Of a stretch of DNA of 7,161 nucleotides, positions 6,151 through 7,161 are shown piece by piece. A program made the position numbers and the translations under genes. How positions within the stretch are numbered: the first letter of the stretch is position 1; each line of letters starts with the position of its first letter. Source of the DNA: Pseudomonadota bacterium (GTDB taxonomy: Bacteria > Pseudomonadota > Gammaproteobacteria > Pseudomonadales > Azotimanducaceae); NCBI GenBank assembly GCA_027621895.1, contig JAQCAK010000088.1, forward strand, positions 1-7,161, given 5' to 3'. The notes under the pieces were generated by a model. The model made no database searches. It was given only the letters and a program-made list of their open reading frames with translations, and was not told the origin of the DNA.

Positions 6151-7161
6151 ATGTCAGAAGCAGTTAAGGACCTCGGCCCCACATTAGATCCAAGGGTTTT
6201 CGATTCGGAAGAATTTCAGCGAGATCCGTTTCCAATCTATAAACAACTTCGGGACCATCACCCGATCTTTCACGATCGCTTTCATAACCGCTGGATTATC
6301 TCGCGCTACTGGGATGTCGATGGCGCCTTCCAGGACAACGAGAGTTACGATCGTGCCATGTACAAGCCTGATGGACCCTATGAATTCGGTTCCAGGCACG
6401 TATTTGGGCCAAACATCCTGGAATATGGCAACAGTGACGAGCATCGCCGGCTACGCAACATCGTCGCCGGACAGTTTGTAGGCCAAAAGCTGCAGGACTT
6501 TATCCCGATGATCCACCAGATCTCGGATGAGGTGATCGACAGGTTTATTGATAACGGCGAAGTTGAAATGGTTTCGCAGTTTGCCAGCCAGGTCCCGATT
6601 CGGGTGATCTCCAACATGCTTGGACTACCACGCGAAGACGAAGACACTTTCGTTGAATGGTATCAATTGTTAATCGCTGGTCTGGGTTTTGGTGGCGAGC
6701 ACCTGATGGCTGGCCTGAAAGCACGCAACGACATGTGGGATTACATCGACCCCCTGATCGTCGAACGCAGCAAGCACCCTGGCGAAGACCTGTTGTCTCG
6801 CATTTGTGTGGCAGAACTGGGCGGTTCGCGCATGACAGTAGAAGAAGTCAAAGGCTTCGTCGCGCTGCTGCTTGCCGCCGGCGGCGATACCACCGAGAAG
6901 GCCATCGCGAACATGTGGTATCACCTGATGTACACGCGCCCGGATCAGTTGCAGCTCGTCATCGACGAACCTGATCTGTGGGAGAATGTCTTTACTGAAA
7001 TGATGCGGTTTGATCCCGTGGTGCACGCCCAGTTTCGCTTCACCACACGGGAAATACCGCTGCACAACGACGTCATTCCGGAACGCGCAGGTGTCATCCT
7101 GTACCTGGGTGCAGGCAATCGGGATGAGCGGGCTTTTAAGAACCCTGACACCTTCGATATT
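6151..7161 (+). CDS. Cytochrome P450 (third of three), 3' end cut by the window
   Basis: 337 codons are readable from ATG to the window edge with no stop; the missing part should contain the heme-cysteine loop (about 70-90 residues, judged by the first P450). Visible motifs are DPRVFDSEEFQRDPFPIY (13-30), helix C EHRRLR (97-102), I-helix AAGGDTT (242-248), K-helix EMMR (283-286) and NRDERAFKNPDTFDI at the edge (323-337). It resembles the first P450 closely in the N-terminal and C-helix regions and is most likely an active paralogue. The start is supported by GGAGGG at 6140-6145, 5 nt upstream, and it lies 23 nt after the Cys-less P450 gene, so all three are probably one transcript. Whether the heme cysteine is present cannot be seen here. 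Confidence 0.94.
   Translation, partial: MSEAVKDLGPTLDPRVFDSEEFQRDPFPIYKQLRDHHPIFHDRFHNRWIISRYWDVDGAFQDNESYDRAMYKPDGPYEFGSRHVFGPNILEYGNSDEHRRLRNIVAGQFVGQKLQDFIPMIHQISDEVIDRFIDNGEVEMVSQFASQVPIRVISNMLGLPREDEDTFVEWYQLLIAGLGFGGEHLMAGLKARNDMWDYIDPLIVERSKHPGEDLLSRICVAELGGSRMTVEEVKGFVALLLAAGGDTTEKAIANMWYHLMYTRPDQLQLVIDEPDLWENVFTEMMRFDPVVHAQFRFTTREIPLHNDVIPERAGVILYLGAGNRDERAFKNPDTFDI

Noticed and set aside
6670..7065. Minus-strand open frame of 131 codons inside the third P450
   Set aside because: The plus-strand P450 frame covers it with clear AAGGDTT and EMMR motifs; the antisense translation shows no recognisable domain.

Overview
The window holds two divergent groups of genes built around oxygenases, with no rRNA, tRNA, CRISPR array or transposon visible. 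Strong Shine-Dalgarno sequences, moderate GC, tightly packed genes and the gene set (soluble class I-type P450s, a 7Fe ferredoxin, a Rieske oxygenase alpha subunit and a TetR regulator) fit a proteobacterium that oxidises a hydrophobic substrate such as a terpenoid, steroid or aromatic compound. That placement and the substrate are inference; nothing here fixes either.

Left side, minus strand (about 3203 down to 72), in transcription order: a [3Fe-4S][4Fe-4S] ferredoxin, a TetR-family regulator 11 nt later, a 175-nt spacer with a candidate promoter and an overlapping inverted repeat, a 450-residue Rieske non-heme iron oxygenase alpha subunit, an unrecognised 84-residue protein starting 1 nt after the Rieske stop, and a 128-residue EthD-like protein whose start overlaps the preceding stop (TGATG). 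A perfect 10-bp hairpin (26-55) lies just past the last gene and is the likely end of the transcript.

Right side, plus strand (3342 to the window edge): three cytochrome P450-type genes in a row. The first (3342-4772) and third (6151 onward, cut by the edge) are related to each other. The first is catalytically complete; the third looks intact as far as it can be read, and its heme-binding region is outside the window. The middle gene (stop at 6127) is a full-length P450-fold protein that keeps the K-helix ETLR motif but has lost the heme-ligating cysteine (Val in its place), the helix-C EHRR motif and the canonical I-helix. This Cys-less P450 between two apparently active ones is the most unusual part of the window.

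The two groups diverge from a 138-nt control region (3204-3341) that contains an inverted repeat, and the TetR protein is the obvious candidate regulator. A plausible working model is a TetR-controlled catabolic cluster in which the ferredoxin feeds electrons to the P450s and/or the Rieske oxygenase. No ferredoxin reductase and no Rieske beta subunit are in the window.
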